This document shows, one piece after another, positions 16,592 to 25,928 of a stretch of DNA of 50,051 bases (the stretch's first letter is position 1; the number at the start of each line of letters is the position of its first letter). Under the pieces are notes generated by a model that saw only the letters and a list, made by a program, of their open reading frames with translations, was not told the origin of the DNA and did not search any database. This DNA comes from JANMMJ01 sp964543235. Its GTDB lineage: Bacteria > Pseudomonadota > Alphaproteobacteria > Rhizobiales > Aestuariivirgaceae. The DNA is taken from assembly GCA_964543235.1 (NCBI GenBank), contig CAZIXE010000027.1, forward strand, positions 1-50,051, given 5' to 3'. The position numbers were made by a program, and so were the translations under genes.

Positions 16592-18964
16592 ATGCAGAAG
16601 CCCAATCCCGTCTACGCCTTTTTCTGGTGGGCTGATTCGTTCTTCAGTTCCTGGGGTTACGAGGTGGTCGACGCGCTGCGCCGCGGCTATTCGGCCTATG
16701 CATCGTTTCTGCACCGCTTCCGCATTTCGGGTCTCCGCCGCATTGCCGTCGACCTGCTCGACGATGCCGCCACCTTTGGCACGGTCTTCGCCATCGGCCT
16801 CCTGGCCTTCGCCCTGCCGCCCTTTTCCGGTACCGGCGACATCTGGAACAAGGGGCGTGAGTTTGCCGTCACCTTCACCGATGTGAATGGCGAGATCATC
16901 GGCCGCCGCGGCATCCGCCAGGATGACGCCATTCCGCTCGCCGAGATCCCGCCGCATGTGATCAAGGCTGTGCTCGCCACCGAGGATGCCCGCTTCTTCG
17001 ACCATTTCGGCGTCGACATCCAGGGCACGCTGCGCGCGATCATTCAGAATGCCCGCGCCAACGATGTGGTGCAGGGCGGCTCCTCGCTGACCCAGCAGGT
17101 GGCCAAGAACCTCTTTCTCTCGCCTGAGCGCACCATCCGCCGCAAGATCCATGAAGCCTTCCTCGCGCTGTGGATCGAGGCCCGCCTCTCCAAGGACGAG
17201 ATCCTGAAGCTCTATCTTGACCGGTCCTATCTGGGCGGCGGCACCTATGGCGTCGAGGCAGCGGCCCAGTTCTACTTCGGCAAGTCGATCCGCGACGTGA
17301 CGCTTTCGGAGGCGGCGATGCTCGCCGGCCTGTTCAAGGCGCCGTCCAACTACGCGCCGCACATCGACATCGAGGCGGCCCGTGCCCGCGGCAATGTCGT
17401 GCTCTACCGGATGCTGTCGACCGGTGCGATCACCCAGGGCGAGCTCCTGGAGGCTCGCCGCGAGCCCGCCACGGCCATCAACCAGAAGCAGTTCGAAAGC
17501 CCCGACTGGTTCCTCGACTGGGCCTACAAGGACACGCTCGCGCTGATCGATCAGCACCGGATTACCGGCGACTATGTGATCGAGGTCAAGACCACCATCG
17601 ACCCCGCGCTGCAGGCAGCCAGCCAGCGGATCATCAATGAGACCCTGGCCGGCGACGCCGTCAGCTACGATGCCACCCAGGCGGCATCCGTCACCATGGC
17701 ACCCGATGGTGCGGTGAAGGCCATTGTCGGCGGCAGGGACTACGAGGAAAGCCAGTTCAACCGGGCCACCGATGCGCTGCGCCAGCCGGGCTCCTCCTTC
17801 AAGCCCTTCGTCTACCTCGCGGCCCTGCTGGCCGGTTACACGCCCGAGACCGCGGTGGTGGATGGCCCGGTGAGCATCGGCAACTGGAGCCCGCGCAACT
17901 ACACCGGCAAATATGTCGGCCGCACCTCGCTGATGAATGCGCTGGCCCACTCCTACAATTCCATTCCGGTCAAGCTGATGCTCGATGTCGGCCGCAAGAA
18001 CATCATTGCCGCCGCCCATGCCGCCGGGATCCAGGGTGAGCTTGAGAACGTCCCGTCCCTGCCGCTGGGCTCGAGCGCCGTGACCTTGCTCGACCTCACC
18101 ACCGGCTATGCAACCTTCGCAGCGGGTGGCCGGCAGGCGCGGCCCTATACCGTTCTCGAGATCCGCCGTCCCAATGGCGACGTGCTGTACAGCCGCGAGC
18201 AGCAGGCGCCGCCGCCGGTCCAATCCGTGCCCGAGCGAACCGTCGCCGACCTCAACCGCATGCTGAATGCGGTGGTGAAGAACGGCACCGGCCGGCGCGC
18301 CGACCTCGGCTTCACGCCGCAGGCCGGCAAGACCGGCACCAACCAGAGCTACCGCGACGCCTGGTTCATTGGCTTCACCGCCCACAACGTGACCGGCGTC
18401 TGGTTTGGCAATGACGACTTCCATCCCATGAATCGTGTCACCGGTGGTCTGCTGCCGGCCGCGACCTGGAAGAACATCATGCTCCAGGCCGAGGCGAACA
18501 TGACGGCAGCGGCTTTGCCCGGCATCCCGCTCGATGACAGCTATGCCAAATACGCGGCCCAGCACCAGCAGGAGATCGAGATTGTGGCGCTGCCGCAAGT
18601 GCCCGGCGCATCGGATACCCCGCAGGTCGTCATTCCGGGCGGTTCCGCCAACAACCAGCCGATACCCGTGGCGCCGCCGCGCGCTGCCGATACGCCGCCG
18701 CCACCGGTGCGGACCGTGCTGGCGCCGCTTCCCGACGAGGTGACCGACGAAGTGGTGATCGTCAAGCCGGGCCGCAAGCGCGATCCGGTGGCTGCCGTGT
18801 TCCAGGATGTGCTGGGCCTGTTCGGCAGCAGCAGCGACGAACCGGCCACGAAAGTCAGAACCAAGAAATCTGCCTCGGAACTCATCTTGCCCTTGCCCAA
18901 TACCGGCAAGAGCAAAGGCTCGACGGCACTGGAACGCCTGCGCAAGCGGAACAATAGCAACTAA
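16592..18964 (+). CDS. Class A penicillin-binding protein (PBP1a-type)
   Basis: 790 aa bifunctional peptidoglycan synthase. After a cytoplasmic start and a membrane helix at about 60-78, the GT51 glycosyltransferase domain has E131 in TEDARFFDHFG and GGSSLTQQVAKNLFL. The transpeptidase domain has S401-x-x-K404 (PGSSFKPF), the SxN motif in AHSYNS, and K580-T-G (AGKTGTNQ). It polymerises and cross-links peptidoglycan in the periplasm. The C-terminal 150 residues are Pro-rich then basic and of low complexity, outside the catalytic domains. It is preceded by 173 bp without a gene, containing two short hairpins (near 16441-16459 and 16481-16497). DUF1214/DUF1254 genes follow. Confidence 0.94.
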   Translation: MQKPNPVYAFFWWADSFFSSWGYEVVDALRRGYSAYASFLHRFRISGLRRIAVDLLDDAATFGTVFAIGLLAFALPPFSGTGDIWNKGREFAVTFTDVNGEIIGRRGIRQDDAIPLAEIPPHVIKAVLATEDARFFDHFGVDIQGTLRAIIQNARANDVVQGGSSLTQQVAKNLFLSPERTIRRKIHEAFLALWIEARLSKDEILKLYLDRSYLGGGTYGVEAAAQFYFGKSIRDVTLSEAAMLAGLFKAPSNYAPHIDIEAARARGNVVLYRMLSTGAITQGELLEARREPATAINQKQFESPDWFLDWAYKDTLALIDQHRITGDYVIEVKTTIDPALQAASQRIINETLAGDAVSYDATQAASVTMAPDGAVKAIVGGRDYEESQFNRATDALRQPGSSFKPFVYLAALLAGYTPETAVVDGPVSIGNWSPRNYTGKYVGRTSLMNALAHSYNSIPVKLMLDVGRKNIIAAAHAAGIQGELENVPSLPLGSSAVTLLDLTTGYATFAAGGRQARPYTVLEIRRPNGDVLYSREQQAPPPVQSVPERTVADLNRMLNAVVKNGTGRRADLGFTPQAGKTGTNQSYRDAWFIGFTAHNVTGVWFGNDDFHPMNRVTGGLLPAATWKNIMLQAEANMTAAALPGIPLDDSYAKYAAQHQQEIEIVALPQVPGASDTPQVVIPGGSANNQPIPVAPPRAADTPPPPVRTVLAPLPDEVTDEVVIVKPGRKRDPVAAVFQDVLGLFGSSSDEPATKVRTKKSASELILPLPNTGKSKGSTALERLRKRNNSN

Positions 18965-19012
18965 CCGGATTCTGTCGTAAACAACGGCGCGCGGCGGAAC
19001 GATTATGGCATC

Positions 19013-19549
19013 ATGGGGTCGACACTCAGGATAATTCTGTTGCTGTTCGTTGGTTCCCTGCTGGGATTCGTCACCGCGCAGCGGACGATCGACGCCGGCG
19101 GCAGGGCCGTGGCGGGCGGCCAGTGGCGGAGCTGGAATGCGCCATCGGGCGATCCCTACTCGCTCGCCCACTATCTGCGCGAAGGCGTTCTCCCGCCCGA
19201 TTCCCCGCAATGGACCGTCTACGAGGCTGAACTCGACAGCTCCGGCGCCGGTCTCGACGGCGATTGCGTCTACAGCCTGAAGGGCAGGCTGCCGCAGGCG
19301 CGCTGGTGGCGGCTTGTTGCCGATGCGGGCAGTGCCGCCGATCCGCTTGCCCACCGGTCCTGGCTCGAATCGGACGCGGCAGTCTTCGAAGCCGACGGCA
19401 GCATCGCCATCGCCGTGGCGCCCGAGCCGCGCGCCGCAAACTGGATCGAGCCCTCCGGACGCTCTGCCATGACCCTGCAGTTCTTCTTCCTCGAAGAACG
19501 CAAGGGCAGCGGCCAGCTGCCGCCCATCGACCGGATCTCCTGCCCATGA
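19013..19549 (+). CDS. DUF1214 domain protein
   Basis: 178 aa. An N-terminal signal anchor (STLRIILLLFVGSLLGFVTA, residues 3-22) is followed by a domain with LDGDCVYSLKGRLPQARWW and a C-terminal LQFFFLEERKGSGQLPPI, characteristic of DUF1214 proteins found beside DUF1254 in Hyphomicrobiales. Probably a periplasmic or membrane-anchored protein of unknown function. Its stop overlaps the next gene's ATG by 4 bp (ATGA), so the pair is translationally coupled. The location right after the PBP gene is shared in related genomes as far as I recall and hints at envelope function. Confidence 0.8.
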   Translation: MGSTLRIILLLFVGSLLGFVTAQRTIDAGGRAVAGGQWRSWNAPSGDPYSLAHYLREGVLPPDSPQWTVYEAELDSSGAGLDGDCVYSLKGRLPQARWWRLVADAGSAADPLAHRSWLESDAAVFEADGSIAIAVAPEPRAANWIEPSGRSAMTLQFFFLEERKGSGQLPPIDRISCP

Positions 19550-20091
19550 TGCGCCTGATCTACTGGATGGCGGTTATCGCCTGCGTGGCGCTGATCGTTC
19601 ACATTGGTGTCGTGATCTTCCTGCCACGCCAGGAAATGTCGCGCCGTATCGACGTAGCTGCCGCCCGGAACGGCATCAATGCCCTCACCGTTTGGGGCCC
19701 GGACGCGCAAGCCGTCCTCGGCTATCACCCCGGCGATGCCGTCTACGCCTTCTGTCCGTTCGATCTGCGCGATGGGCGCCTGATCTTCGATGCCCTCATG
19801 CCGGCCACCAAGTGGACGGTCACGATCTATTCGGCGCGCGGTGGCGTTCTCTATGCCGTCAACAGCCGCCAGGCGGGTGTCGACAATTTTCAGCTCAGCG
19901 TGCGCCGCGCTCCCGATTTTCTGACGCAGATCACTGCCGAGGCCGATAGCGGCATCAACGATGGCTGGCAGGTTTCTGCGACCGAGGATCGCGGCCTGAT
20001 TGTCGTGTGGGCTGCCGCGCAGGAGCCGTTTCAGCGCAGCGCCATCGCCAAGGACCTGGCGCGCTCGCGTTGCTCGCTCGAGGCGCAGTGA
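19546..20091 (+). CDS. DUF1254 domain protein
   Basis: 181 aa from the ATG at 19546, coupled to the DUF1214 gene. An N-terminal membrane helix (about residues 3-24, RLIYWMAVIACVALIVHIGV) precedes a DUF1254-type domain with NALTVWGPDAQAVLGYHPGD and ATKWTVTIYSARGGVLYAVN. It is most likely anchored in the inner membrane with the domain in the periplasm. Function unknown. The stop is 3 bp from the end of the convergent 62-aa gene, so the two transcripts must terminate in or beyond each other. Confidence 0.8.
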   Translation: MMRLIYWMAVIACVALIVHIGVVIFLPRQEMSRRIDVAAARNGINALTVWGPDAQAVLGYHPGDAVYAFCPFDLRDGRLIFDALMPATKWTVTIYSARGGVLYAVNSRQAGVDNFQLSVRRAPDFLTQITAEADSGINDGWQVSATEDRGLIVVWAAAQEPFQRSAIAKDLARSRCSLEAQ

Positions 20092-20094
20092 GAG

Positions 20095-20283
20095 TCAGTC
20101 CTCTTTGAGCTTGACGGCCTGCTGGCGGCGTGTCGGCCGCGGCTTCGTCTTTGGCAATTCGGTTTCTCCACCGCGCCGCTCGATTCTCACACCCGTGAAA
20201 ATCACGATCTCCGCTTCGACGAATGCCGTCTCACGGCGTTGCCGCTTTGCGCGCGCCACCGGAAAGACGATGAGATCTGCCAT
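20095..20283 (-). CDS. Small conserved basic protein (62 aa)
   Basis: 62 aa, rich in Arg and Lys, with the segment AEIVIFTGVRIERR in the middle. I recall short proteins with this core in other Hyphomicrobiales at a similar location, but no function is known. There is no signal peptide or membrane helix. It is convergent with the DUF1254 gene (3-bp gap) and lies on the same strand as the DUF1491 gene upstream, separated by 85 bp. The length and composition leave some doubt whether it is translated. Confidence 0.55.
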   Translation of the reverse strand: MADLIVFPVARAKRQRRETAFVEAEIVIFTGVRIERRGGETELPKTKPRPTRRQQAVKLKED

Positions 20284-20368
20284 GCGCCGAACCCCTAGCC
20301 TGTTGCCCGCTGAGGGCGTTGCCGGGATTTAAGGACGGCGATCGTTAAGAAAGCATTAGTTCCGGGCC

Positions 20369-20707
20369 TCAGTTTGACTCGGGCTCGATGAATCCGCTTC
20401 CGGCGCGATCCTCGATTTCGACAAGCCAGATGTCGGGATCCGCGCGAATGAGCCGCTGGCCCCGCGCCGCAAGTTGATCGGCGGGCAGTGGCCCGGCATG
20501 ACCGAGGCAGAAGCGGCGCTCGCCCCGTTCGTCATAGGCAGGACCCGGCGCCGGCTCGAACAGGAAGCCGTTACCGTCCAGCCGGTTGACCAGGACATAG
20601 ACCGCTCCAGCCTCGGCGGCTCCCTTGTGCACCACCGCACCATAGAGGCCGGCGTTCTCGCAGCGCCTGAGATAGGCCCTGACCCAGAAATCCGTCCTGA
20701 GCCGCAA
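20369..20707 (-). CDS. DUF1491 family protein
   Basis: 112 aa. The N-terminus LRTDFWVRAYLRRCENAGLYGAV, the VYVLVNRLDGN strand and the C-terminal DPDIWLVEIEDR segment match DUF1491, a small alphaproteobacterial family of unknown function. No membrane segment. It begins 10 bp after the stop of the peptidoglycan-binding protein gene on the same strand, so the two are probably one transcript. Confidence 0.82.
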   Translation of the reverse strand: MRLRTDFWVRAYLRRCENAGLYGAVVHKGAAEAGAVYVLVNRLDGNGFLFEPAPGPAYDERGERRFCLGHAGPLPADQLAARGQRLIRADPDIWLVEIEDRAGSGFIEPESN

Positions 20708-20717
20708 GGCCTGGTTC

Positions 20718-21392
20718 CTATTCGGCGGGCAGGCTGCTGAGACCGGTGGTCTTGGCCAGTTCCGCCAGCAGCCCGTCGCTTATTTCCCCGGTCTCGGGCA
20801 GGCCGCGGTCGAACTCGAAGGCCCTGATGGCCGCGCGCGTGTCTTCGCTCATGCGCCCGCTCGCGCCACCCTGAAGGTAGCCAAGCTCGGCGAGGTCCTG
20901 TTGCACCTGCATCACGAGTGCGTCGGCCGCGTTCGCCGCGGGCGGCGGGCTGGCGGGCGCCTGTTCTGTGGTGGCGGTTATGCCGGCCGCTTCGGCGATT
21001 TGCCGGGCATATCTGATGCGCTCGGCCAGTTCCGGCGTCGCGACACCGGTGACATCGAGGCCATTGGTGGTCTGGAAGGCTTCGATCGCCGCGCGCGTTC
21101 GCCGCCCTGCCACCCCGTCGATGGCACCCTGGTAGTAGCCGCTCGCCGCGAGTTCCCGCTGCACCTCTTCGATCGCCGGATCGAACCGGAGCGTGACCGT
21201 GCCGCCTGGTGACGCCGGCTGCACGGCCTGGGCGGGGCCGGGTGGCACCTCGAAGGTTGCTGCATCCCGGGGAAGGGTTTCCTGCGAGAATGCGTTCCAG
21301 ATGATCGCACCCCCCAGCACGGCCGTGAGCAGAAAGGCAGCCACGCTCAGCGGGCTGAGCCGCGGACCTTCTTCCTCGATCAGTTCAACCAT
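20718..21392 (-). CDS. Membrane-anchored peptidoglycan-binding protein
   Basis: 224 aa from the ATG at 21392 (MVELIEEEGPRL); an ATG 34 codons upstream gives an implausible Arg/Trp-rich leader. One membrane helix at about residues 13-34 anchors a periplasmic part with two PG_binding_1 domains: EVQRELAASGYYQGAIDG...TRAAIEAFQ at about 73-110 and VQQDLAELGYLQGGASG...TRAAIRAFE at about 163-205, joined by a Pro/Ala linker. It probably tethers or senses the cell wall and has no catalytic domain. DUF1491 follows directly. The 248 bp upstream to the divergent DUF5330 gene hold the promoters. Confidence 0.85.
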   Translation of the reverse strand: MVELIEEEGPRLSPLSVAAFLLTAVLGGAIIWNAFSQETLPRDAATFEVPPGPAQAVQPASPGGTVTLRFDPAIEEVQRELAASGYYQGAIDGVAGRRTRAAIEAFQTTNGLDVTGVATPELAERIRYARQIAEAAGITATTEQAPASPPPAANAADALVMQVQQDLAELGYLQGGASGRMSEDTRAAIRAFEFDRGLPETGEISDGLLAELAKTTGLSSLPAE

Positions 21393-21640
21393 TGCTGACG
21401 CCCGGACGTGCCACCGCTCTGCGAAACCTTTGCGGCGCCAACTTGCTCCCCAACCATTAACAGCCGGTTGCCGCGGCGCCTCGCGGGGATGCACCTTGCC
21501 CGAACGCCAATGCGGTCCTGAAACTTTTCCGAAACCTCGAATCTAACGCGATGAATTTGCAACTCAATTTTCACTCTGCCGCTTCATCGGACGGAAACCT
21601 GAAGAGTCCTAGAAATACCGGCAAAAATAAGGATACAGGG

Positions 21641-22066
21641 ATGCGTATCTTGCGAGCAGCATTCTTTCTGTCGGTGATCGCCGTGCTGGCGCCATCGCCG
21701 CCTGAAAGCGAGGTGGAAAAGGCGCTGGCCGAACGCGAATCGGCACCCAGCAACTATGAGATGCTGAGCGCCGCCGGCAATGCCGTGTCCGATGTGAGTC
21801 AGTTCTGCCAGCGCCAGCCCGACGTATGCCGCACGGCGAAATACATGGTGGCGCGGCTGGAGGCCAAGGCCAAATACAGCGTGCGCATGCTCTATGAATG
21901 GGCGAGCGATGCCGGCACCGGCGATCTGGCCCGCCTGCCTTACGCCGACCAGGCGGCCGCCGACCGCATCACCACCGGTTCGACCCTGAAACTCGCTGAC
22001 CGGTCCGACCGCGGCACGCTGAAGCCGGAAGATCTGGTGCCCGCCTGGCGCCCCGCCGGCAGCTGA
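21641..22066 (+). CDS. DUF5330 domain protein
   Basis: 141 aa from the ATG at 21641; upstream in-frame starts add a leader without signal features. The N-terminus MRILRAAFFLSVIAVLAPSP is a signal peptide or anchor, followed by conserved FCQRQPDVCRTA (two Cys that may form a disulfide) and the C-terminal LKPEDLVPAWRPA seen in DUF5330 proteins of Hyphomicrobiales. Predicted periplasmic; function unknown. sufE follows 48 bp downstream on the same strand, an arrangement I associate with this order. Confidence 0.78.
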   Translation: MRILRAAFFLSVIAVLAPSPPESEVEKALAERESAPSNYEMLSAAGNAVSDVSQFCQRQPDVCRTAKYMVARLEAKAKYSVRMLYEWASDAGTGDLARLPYADQAAADRITTGSTLKLADRSDRGTLKPEDLVPAWRPAGS

Positions 22067-22113
22067 TCCACCCCGCGCTTGTGCTTCGGGACGCATGCGC
22101 CTATGTCAAGGGC

Positions 22114-22545
22114 ATGGCGAACGACCGCATTCAACCGCTGCTTGATGATTTCGAGCTCCTCGCCGACTGGGAGGAGCGCTACCGCTACATCATCGAGCTG
22201 GGGCGCGAGCTCGAACCCATGCCCGAGGCGCTCAAGACTCCGGCCACCAAGGTGCAGGGCTGTGTCAGCCAGGTGTGGATTGTCGCTACACCGCGCCGCG
22301 ATGCGGGCGAGACCGCGCTGGACTTTGTCGGTGACAGCGATGCCCTTATTGTCAAAGGCCTGATCGCCATCGTCTTCCGCCTGTTCTCGGGGCGCAGCGC
22401 CCGCGAAATTCTTGCAACCGACGCCGGCCGCGTGCTCGACCGGCTCGGCCTCAAGGAACACCTGACCCCGCAGCGCTCCAACGGCCTTGCCTCGATGATC
22501 GCCCGCATCAAGAGCGATGCGAAGGCCGTGCTCGCGGCGGCTTGA
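22114..22545 (+). CDS. sufE: SufE family cysteine desulfuration protein
   Basis: 143 aa from the ATG at 22114 (MANDRIQPLLDDFELLADWE), preceded by AAGGG; a GTG 11 codons upstream is also open. The sulfur-acceptor C50 lies in KVQGCVSQVW, and the fold signature LEPMPEALKTPATKVQGC and FRLFSGRSAREIL are intact. SufE accepts persulfide sulfur from the desulfurase SufS and passes it on for Fe-S cluster assembly in the cytoplasm. The rest of the suf operon is not in the window. Confidence 0.93.
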   Translation: MANDRIQPLLDDFELLADWEERYRYIIELGRELEPMPEALKTPATKVQGCVSQVWIVATPRRDAGETALDFVGDSDALIVKGLIAIVFRLFSGRSAREILATDAGRVLDRLGLKEHLTPQRSNGLASMIARIKSDAKAVLAAA

Positions 22546-22637
22546 GAACCTCCCTGACCGGTTTGAATTGACCTAGCGTACAAGGTGTGTGATTGTTCCA
22601 TGGGGAGCGGGGCAATGCTTCTTGACGGAGTTGCCCG

Positions 22638-25600
22638 ATGGCCGCCAAGCCGACCTGGTCCCTCGCCGAGATTACCGAGAATTTCTTTCGCAGCGACAAT
22701 GAGTGGAGCCCCAACACCACCACGCTGACCTACAGTTTTCCAAGCAGTATTCCCTCGGGCTATGACGACGAAAGCGGCGAAGGCGCTGGTTTCCTGCCCT
22801 TCACGTCTGTCCAACGGACCTGGACCGACTACGCCATCCGCATGTGGGAGGACGTTGTCGATATTGATTTCGTGAGCCTTGGCGCCGGTGGCGGCGGTGA
22901 CCTTCGTTTCATGAACACCACGACCGATTATGACGGAACAGCACATGCCAAGGGCGGCGATCTGTTCGGTGACATCTGGGTGCATTGGGACAACGTGACC
23001 AACCAGAACCTTGGTCTCGGCAAGGGTGCGGTCAGAACCATCATGCACGAGATTGGCCACGCGCTCGGCCTTCAGCATCCCGGTAACTACGACGCCTCTG
23101 ACGCCGACGATCCGACCTATGCAGATGACGCGTTGTATTACCAGGACTCGCGCCAGTACACGATCATGTCCTATTTCGGCGCCGGTAATACGGGGGCCTA
23201 TCAGCCTTCGAGCGCCCAGACGCCGCTGCTGCATGACATTTGGGCGGTGCAGCAGCGCTACGGCGCCAATATGACGACGCGCACCGGCAACACCGTCTAC
23301 GGCTTTGGCTCGAACACCGGCCAGGATGTCTATGACTTCGCGGTGAACAAGAAGCCGGTGCTTTGCATCTGGGATGCCGGTGGCATCGACGAACTGAATC
23401 TCTCGGGCGATACCTGGAATGCGAACATCAATCTCGGCGCCGGAAAATTCACCAGTGCCATGGGCGGCACCAAGAACATCTCAATCGCCTATGGTGTGAC
23501 CATCGAGCGGGCCCATGCCGGGTCCGGCCACGACAAGGTGGTCGGCAACGCCGTCAACAATCGCCTGCGCGGCGGCGAAGGCAACGACACGTTGCGCGGC
23601 CTCGAGGGCAATGACGACCTGATCGGCGGCGGCGGCAATGATGAACTCCAGGGCTGGATCGGAAGGGACACGCTCGACGGCGGCGACGGCGACGACAAGC
23701 TCTATGGCTGGAGCGGCGAGGACGTCCTGCGCGGCGGCGCCGGAAATGATTATCTGAGTGGCAATCTCGGCAATGACCAGTTCTTCGGCGATGCTGGCCT
23801 CGATGTCGTGAGTTATCTCTACAGCAACCTCAGCTGGCACGTCGATCTCGATCCCGAGACCGGGCCGGACTTTGCCCAGTCCTCCAGCGGCACCGAAATT
23901 TTCTTCTCCGTCGAAGGCGTCGAAATGGGCGGCGGCAACGACTTCATCCTCGGGTCGAATGAGACCAACATCCTGAAAGGCGGTGGCGGCAACGACACCA
24001 TCTACGGCTATGTCGGCGACGACACCATGGAGGGCGGCGCCGGCAATGACCTGATCTACCGCCGGGACGGTGACAATCTCATCGATGGTGGCGCCGGCAA
24101 TGACACGGTCAATTATGGTGGGACGACCTCCGGCATCAATCTCCGGCTCGAATATCCCTTCAGTGGCCAGGAGGTGGTCGACAAGCCGGGCACCGCGGAC
24201 GACCAGGTCGATCGGGTGATCTCCGTCGAGCATGCCATCGGCTCAGGCCACAACGACACGATCCGCGGCGGCATCCTCAACAACATCATCGACGGTTCGA
24301 CCGGCGACGATCAGTTGCGCGGCTGGTGGGGCAATGACTCGCTGTTTGGCGGCTATGGCAATGACCTGCTCACCGGTGACCGCGACAATGACACGCTGAA
24401 CGGCGGCATCGGAACGGACACTGCCTCCTATGCCGACAACACCGTGGGCGTCACCGTCGATCTCGCCCTGGGCGGCGGCCAGGCGGTCGCCGGCGCTGGC
24501 ACCGACACGCTGATCAGCATCGAGGGCCTGATCGGCTCGAGCTTCGCCGATGTCCTGAAAGGCAATTCCGGCTACAACTTCATCAAGGGCGGGCTCGGCA
24601 ATGATACCATTTTCGGATTCGGCGCCAACGACCGGCTCGAGGGCGCCGAGGGCCATGATGTCATCGATGCCGGAGGTGGCAACGACACCGTCTATGCCGG
24701 TGACGGCCATGACAATCTGAAGGGCAGCAGCGGCGACGACTGGCTCTATGGCGATGACGGCAATGACGTCTTCACCGGCGGTTCCGGCAATGACAGCTTC
24801 TACGGCGGCACCGGCAGCGACACGGTGAACTATGTCGGTGCCGGCGTTCCCGTGCGCGTCGATCTCGCCGTCTCCGGGGCCCAGGAGGTGGGTTCGACCG
24901 AGGGCCTCGATACGTTGATCGACATCGAGAATGCCGTGGGCTCCAACTTCAACGACACGTTGCGTGGCAACGACAGCACCAACAAGCTCTACGGGCTCGG
25001 CGGCAACGATTTGATCGAGGCCCGCGGCGGCAACGACATCATCGATGGCGGCATGGGTTCCGACACCGCCTCCTTTGCCTCCTCCGCCGCCGGGGTGACG
25101 GTCGATCTGTCGAATGGCCTGCCGCAGAACACCCAGGCCGGCATCGACAGTCTCATCTCGATCGAGCACCTCGAAGGCTCGGCCTTCAACGACATCCTCA
25201 CCGGTGACCTCCAGGCCAATTTCCTGAATGGCGGCAACGGCGATGACTGGCTGTTCGGCGGCGAGGGCGATGACCTGCTGGGCGGCGGTGCCGGCAACGA
25301 CATCCTCTTCGGCGGTCCCGGCAACGATGTCATCAGCGGCAGTGTCGGCAATGACACCGTCTCCTATTTCTTCGCGCCCGCGGGCGTCACCGTGACGCTC
25401 GCCACCTCCGCGCTGCAGAACACCGGCGGCCATGGCAGCGACAACATCCTGTTCATGGAGAACCTGTTCGGCTCGACCTTCGCCGATCGCCTCGCCGGCA
25501 ATGCCGGCGCCAATGCCATTGCCGGCTTTGCCGGCGCCGACACCCTGAACGGCCTCGAAGGCCTCGACACCCTGACCGGCGGGGCCGGCAATGACGTTTT

Positions 25601-25907
25601 CGATTTCGATGCGACCGGCCATTCCGGCACCACCGCCGAGACCGCCGACATCATCACGGACTTCACCCAGGGCGCCGACCGCATCGACCTCACCGGCATC
25701 GATGCCCGCGCCACCACTCCCGGCGACGATGCCTTCACCTTCATCGGCACCGACGGTTTCGGCGGTCTCGGCCAGCTCCGCTACCAGCAGCTCACCAACC
25801 AGAACCTGACCCTGCTGCGTCTCAACACCGCACCCGGCGGCGGGGCGGAGATGGTGATCCGCCTGGACGGCCTCTTCATCCTGCAGGAGACTGATTTCCT
25901 TCTGTAA
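22638..25907 (+). CDS. Serralysin-like RTX metalloprotease
   Basis: 1089 aa, roughly twice a typical serralysin. The N-terminal M10 catalytic domain (about 20-200) has the zinc site H137-E-x-x-H141-x-x-G-x-x-H147 (HEIGHALGLQH) and Met-turn M177 in YTIMSYF. From about residue 305 to 1000 there are many GGxGxDxLx calcium-binding nonapeptides in blocks separated by recurring beta segments of the type DTASYADNTVGVTVDLA. The C-terminus (ADIITDFTQGADRIDLTGID ... ETDFLL) is the uncleaved type I secretion signal region. It should be secreted in one step by an ABC/MFP/OMF system and fold in external calcium. No type I secretion genes or protease inhibitor gene are adjacent. GGAG lies 7 bp before the ATG. 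Confidence 0.94.
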   Translation: MAAKPTWSLAEITENFFRSDNEWSPNTTTLTYSFPSSIPSGYDDESGEGAGFLPFTSVQRTWTDYAIRMWEDVVDIDFVSLGAGGGGDLRFMNTTTDYDGTAHAKGGDLFGDIWVHWDNVTNQNLGLGKGAVRTIMHEIGHALGLQHPGNYDASDADDPTYADDALYYQDSRQYTIMSYFGAGNTGAYQPSSAQTPLLHDIWAVQQRYGANMTTRTGNTVYGFGSNTGQDVYDFAVNKKPVLCIWDAGGIDELNLSGDTWNANINLGAGKFTSAMGGTKNISIAYGVTIERAHAGSGHDKVVGNAVNNRLRGGEGNDTLRGLEGNDDLIGGGGNDELQGWIGRDTLDGGDGDDKLYGWSGEDVLRGGAGNDYLSGNLGNDQFFGDAGLDVVSYLYSNLSWHVDLDPETGPDFAQSSSGTEIFFSVEGVEMGGGNDFILGSNETNILKGGGGNDTIYGYVGDDTMEGGAGNDLIYRRDGDNLIDGGAGNDTVNYGGTTSGINLRLEYPFSGQEVVDKPGTADDQVDRVISVEHAIGSGHNDTIRGGILNNIIDGSTGDDQLRGWWGNDSLFGGYGNDLLTGDRDNDTLNGGIGTDTASYADNTVGVTVDLALGGGQAVAGAGTDTLISIEGLIGSSFADVLKGNSGYNFIKGGLGNDTIFGFGANDRLEGAEGHDVIDAGGGNDTVYAGDGHDNLKGSSGDDWLYGDDGNDVFTGGSGNDSFYGGTGSDTVNYVGAGVPVRVDLAVSGAQEVGSTEGLDTLIDIENAVGSNFNDTLRGNDSTNKLYGLGGNDLIEARGGNDIIDGGMGSDTASFASSAAGVTVDLSNGLPQNTQAGIDSLISIEHLEGSAFNDILTGDLQANFLNGGNGDDWLFGGEGDDLLGGGAGNDILFGGPGNDVISGSVGNDTVSYFFAPAGVTVTLATSALQNTGGHGSDNILFMENLFGSTFADRLAGNAGANAIAGFAGADTLNGLEGLDTLTGGAGNDVFDFDATGHSGTTAETADIITDFTQGADRIDLTGIDARATTPGDDAFTFIGTDGFGGLGQLRYQQLTNQNLTLLRLNTAPGGGAEMVIRLDGLFILQETDFLL

Positions 25908-25928
25908 TTGATAAAAAGCAGATAAACA

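Noticed and set aside
16490..19354. Very long open frame (over 950 codons) on the minus strand
   Set aside because: It is antisense to the PBP gene, whose motifs are unmistakable. Long antisense open frames are expected in high-GC sequence, and the translation is Gly/Arg/His-rich without any domain.
23550..25600. Regularly spaced short repeats, possibly a CRISPR-like array
   Set aside because: They are degenerate 27-bp codon repeats of calcium-binding nonapeptides inside an open frame, not identical repeats with unique spacers.
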